Below the pieces are notes generated by a model that was not told the origin of the DNA, ran no database searches, and worked only from the letters and a program-made list of their open reading frames with translations. From contig JALOPO010000165.1 in the NCBI GenBank assembly GCA_025453855.1, positions 1 through 6,779 on the forward strand: 6,779 bases of DNA. The letters run 5' to 3'. Origin of the DNA: Gemmatimonadaceae bacterium (lineage in GTDB: Bacteria > Gemmatimonadota > Gemmatimonadetes > Gemmatimonadales > Gemmatimonadaceae). Positions 5,602-6,779 of this stretch are shown here, piece by piece (the stretch's first letter is position 1; each line of letters begins with the position of its first letter). The translations under genes were made by a program, and so were the position numbers.

Positions 5602-6597
5602 CTGCGGGAGCGTGTCGTGGATGCGCTGCGCGGCCTCACGCAGGGCCGCGGGGGCGAGTTGGGCGAGCGGCAGCGCGAGCAGCGCGGCCACACGTGGGGC
5701 GAGCGCGGCGTACGTGGCGTCGAAGGCGCGCGCGCGCGTGCCGTCGTCGCCGGCGTGCGCGGGATCGGGGAGCCCCCAGTGCACCGAGGCCGCACCGGGA
5801 AGCACGGGGCAGGCCTCGCGCGCATCGTCGCAGACGGTGATCACGAGGTCGAAGGGCGCTCCCTGCGACACGGCGTCGATGGTGCGCGGCACGCCGCCGT
5901 CCCACGCGATGCCGTTGCGGGCGAGCACGTCGATCGCTCCCGGATTCACGCGCGCCACCGGATGCGAGCCGGCGCTGGCCGCGTGCACCACGCCGGCAGC
6001 CCGCACCGCGCCATGCGTGGCGATGAGCGCCTCGGCCACCTGGCTGCGGGCCGAGTTGCCGGTGCAGAGCACGAGGATCCGGTGCCTCGGCACGAGCGCG
6101 GCCCGCAACGCGGTGGCCGACGCCGGGCAGGCGCTGCGGAACTCGACCGTCTCGCGCAGCGCCGAGGGCGCGTCGTCGCGGGTGGCGGGGACGAAGCCGA
6201 AGCGCGGGAACCAGTCGGCCGCCGTCGTCGTGAGCAGCCACGCCTCGCGCAACCCGCGACGCACCGCGCTGCGCATCCGGTCGCGCACGAGCGCGCTCCC
6301 GAGGCCGGTCGCGCGCAGGCCGACATCGACCGCGACCGAACGCAGGAGCGCCGCCTCACCGCGTACCTCGAGGGCGGCGGCCCCGGCGAGTGCGTGTGCC
6401 GGGTCGACCGCATCGCGGTGTGCCGCCACGATCACGTCGTCCGGAGCGCGCGCGAGGATGTCGGCGACGCCCTCGAGCGGGAGCGCGGCCCGGCGCAGCA
6501 GCGCCTCGAGGGCGGGACGGTCGTCGAGGGTGGCGGCGCGCAACGCGTGCCGCGACAGGAGCTCGCGTGCCGGCGATCCCGCGACCGACGTCGTCAC
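5587..6597 (-). CDS. Fused ArsN2-type acetyltransferase and thioredoxin-type ArsC arsenate reductase
   Basis: A 336-residue two-domain protein. Residues about 17-157 are a GNAT fold of the ArsN2 kind: LLRSVAV (84-90), the acetyl-CoA loop RATGLG (95-100), LLTTTAADWFPRFGF (121-135), and the ending VEFRSACPASA (151-161). Residues about 172-310 are a low-molecular-weight phosphatase-type ArsC: VLCTGNSARSQ with the CX5R loop (C178 to R184), SAGSHP (208-213), C256 and C263 in VITVCDDAREACP, and the general acid D278 in GLPDP. The three cysteines match the C10/C82/C89 relay of thioredoxin-coupled arsenate reductases, so this half should reduce As(V) to As(III) in the cytoplasm. The substrate of ArsN2 is not established; the related ArsN1 acetylates arsinothricin. 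The GTG start overlaps the arsM stop as GTGA, indicating an operon with translational coupling; no Shine-Dalgarno sequence is visible. No frameshift or missing catalytic residue is seen. Confidence 0.92.
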   Translation of the reverse strand: MTTSVAGSPARELLSRHALRAATLDDRPALEALLRRAALPLEGVADILARAPDDVIVAAHRDAVDPAHALAGAAALEVRGEAALLRSVAVDVGLRATGLGSALVRDRMRSAVRRGLREAWLLTTTAADWFPRFGFVPATRDDAPSALRETVEFRSACPASATALRAALVPRHRILVLCTGNSARSQVAEALIATHGAVRAAGVVHAASAGSHPVARVNPGAIDVLARNGIAWDGGVPRTIDAVSQGAPFDLVITVCDDAREACPVLPGAASVHWGLPDPAHAGDDGTRARAFDATYAALAPRVAALLALPLAQLAPAALREAAQRIHDTLPQPPLA

Positions 6598-6779
6598 GCG
6601 GCCGCCGGCCTGGTGGCGCGCACGAAGGCGGCCATGACACGTCCCTCGAGTGCGGCAAGGTGCTCCTCGACGGGAAGTCCGGCCTGCTCGAGGAAGGTGC
6701 GCGCCGCGCTGGCGTCGTAGACGCGCGTGGGTTCGATCTCGATGTCGACGAAGCCCTGCGCCTGCAACAGCGCACGGAA
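6594..6779 (-). CDS. arsM: Arsenite S-adenosylmethionine methyltransferase, C-terminal fragment (5' end outside the window)
   Basis: The minus strand is open from the window edge to TGA at 6596-6594, giving 61 residues. They begin FRALLQAQGFVDIEIEPTRV and then read YDASAARTFLEQAGL, EGRVMAAFVRATRPAAA. A (G)F-DVEIEPTRVY segment, a helix ending in FLEQAGL, and a closing strand R-M-AFVRATKP-like are characteristic of the C-terminus of ArsM, which methylates arsenite using SAM. The catalytic Cys residues and the SAM-binding motifs lie outside the window, so activity cannot be judged. Its neighbour supports the call: the stop overlaps by four bases the start of a gene carrying two arsenic-related domains. 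Other SAM methyltransferases share this fold, so the name rests partly on context. Confidence 0.75.
   Translation of the reverse strand, partial: FRALLQAQGFVDIEIEPTRVYDASAARTFLEQAGLPVEEHLAALEGRVMAAFVRATRPAAA

Noticed and set aside
5489..6720. Two plus-strand open frames of 367 and 382 codons opposite the arsenic gene
   Set aside because: Both are low-complexity antisense shadows of the ArsN2-ArsC coding strand, which has complete catalytic motifs.
1..6779. CRISPR arrays, tRNA or rRNA genes, insertion sequences or att sites
   Set aside because: No regularly spaced long repeats, cloverleaf-like segments, transposase motifs or terminal repeats with target duplications were seen on either strand.

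Overview
This is a GC-rich window (about 70% G+C by eye) from what looks like a free-living Gram-negative bacterium. Exported proteins with signal peptides, high GC3, almost no Shine-Dalgarno sequences and the general style of the proteins fit Gemmatimonadota or a similar soil lineage. That placement is inference; no rRNA or species marker beyond a gyrB fragment is present.

Layout, left to right. (1) The 3' end of gyrB on the plus strand (2-349), followed at once by two strong hairpins (350-387 and 395-441). (2) A YdjM-family integral membrane, metal-dependent-hydrolase-like protein (504-1721). (3) A complete hipBA toxin-antitoxin operon: an AT-rich operator/promoter region (about 1722-1800), HipB (1829-2077) and HipA kinase (2077-3462), with overlapping stop and start codons. 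(4) A probable lipoprotein with a YVTN/YncE-type beta-propeller (3591-4676). (5) A 344-base gene-poor stretch (4677-5020). (6) A small exported Spy/CpxP-like gene that is intact only if one single-base frameshift near 5170-5173 is repaired (5021-5568). (7) On the minus strand, converging on it, the downstream end of an arsenic operon: the C-terminus of ArsM (6594-6779, running off the window) overlapping by four bases a fused ArsN2 acetyltransferase-ArsC arsenate reductase (5587-6597).

Two multi-gene systems stand out. hipBA has every residue expected of an active HipA kinase, a HipB ending in Trp as in E. coli, and a control region with alternating half-sites every 13-14 bp. These half-sites form at least two operators with 8-bp spacers, the same geometry as the E. 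coli HipB operator but with a different sequence. In the ars operon, the ArsC half would reduce arsenate to arsenite, which ArsM would methylate; the ArsN2 half adds an acetyltransferase of uncertain substrate on the same polypeptide. Neither system is a wholly new class. The hip operator array and the arsN2-arsC fusion next to arsM are the most informative parts of the window.
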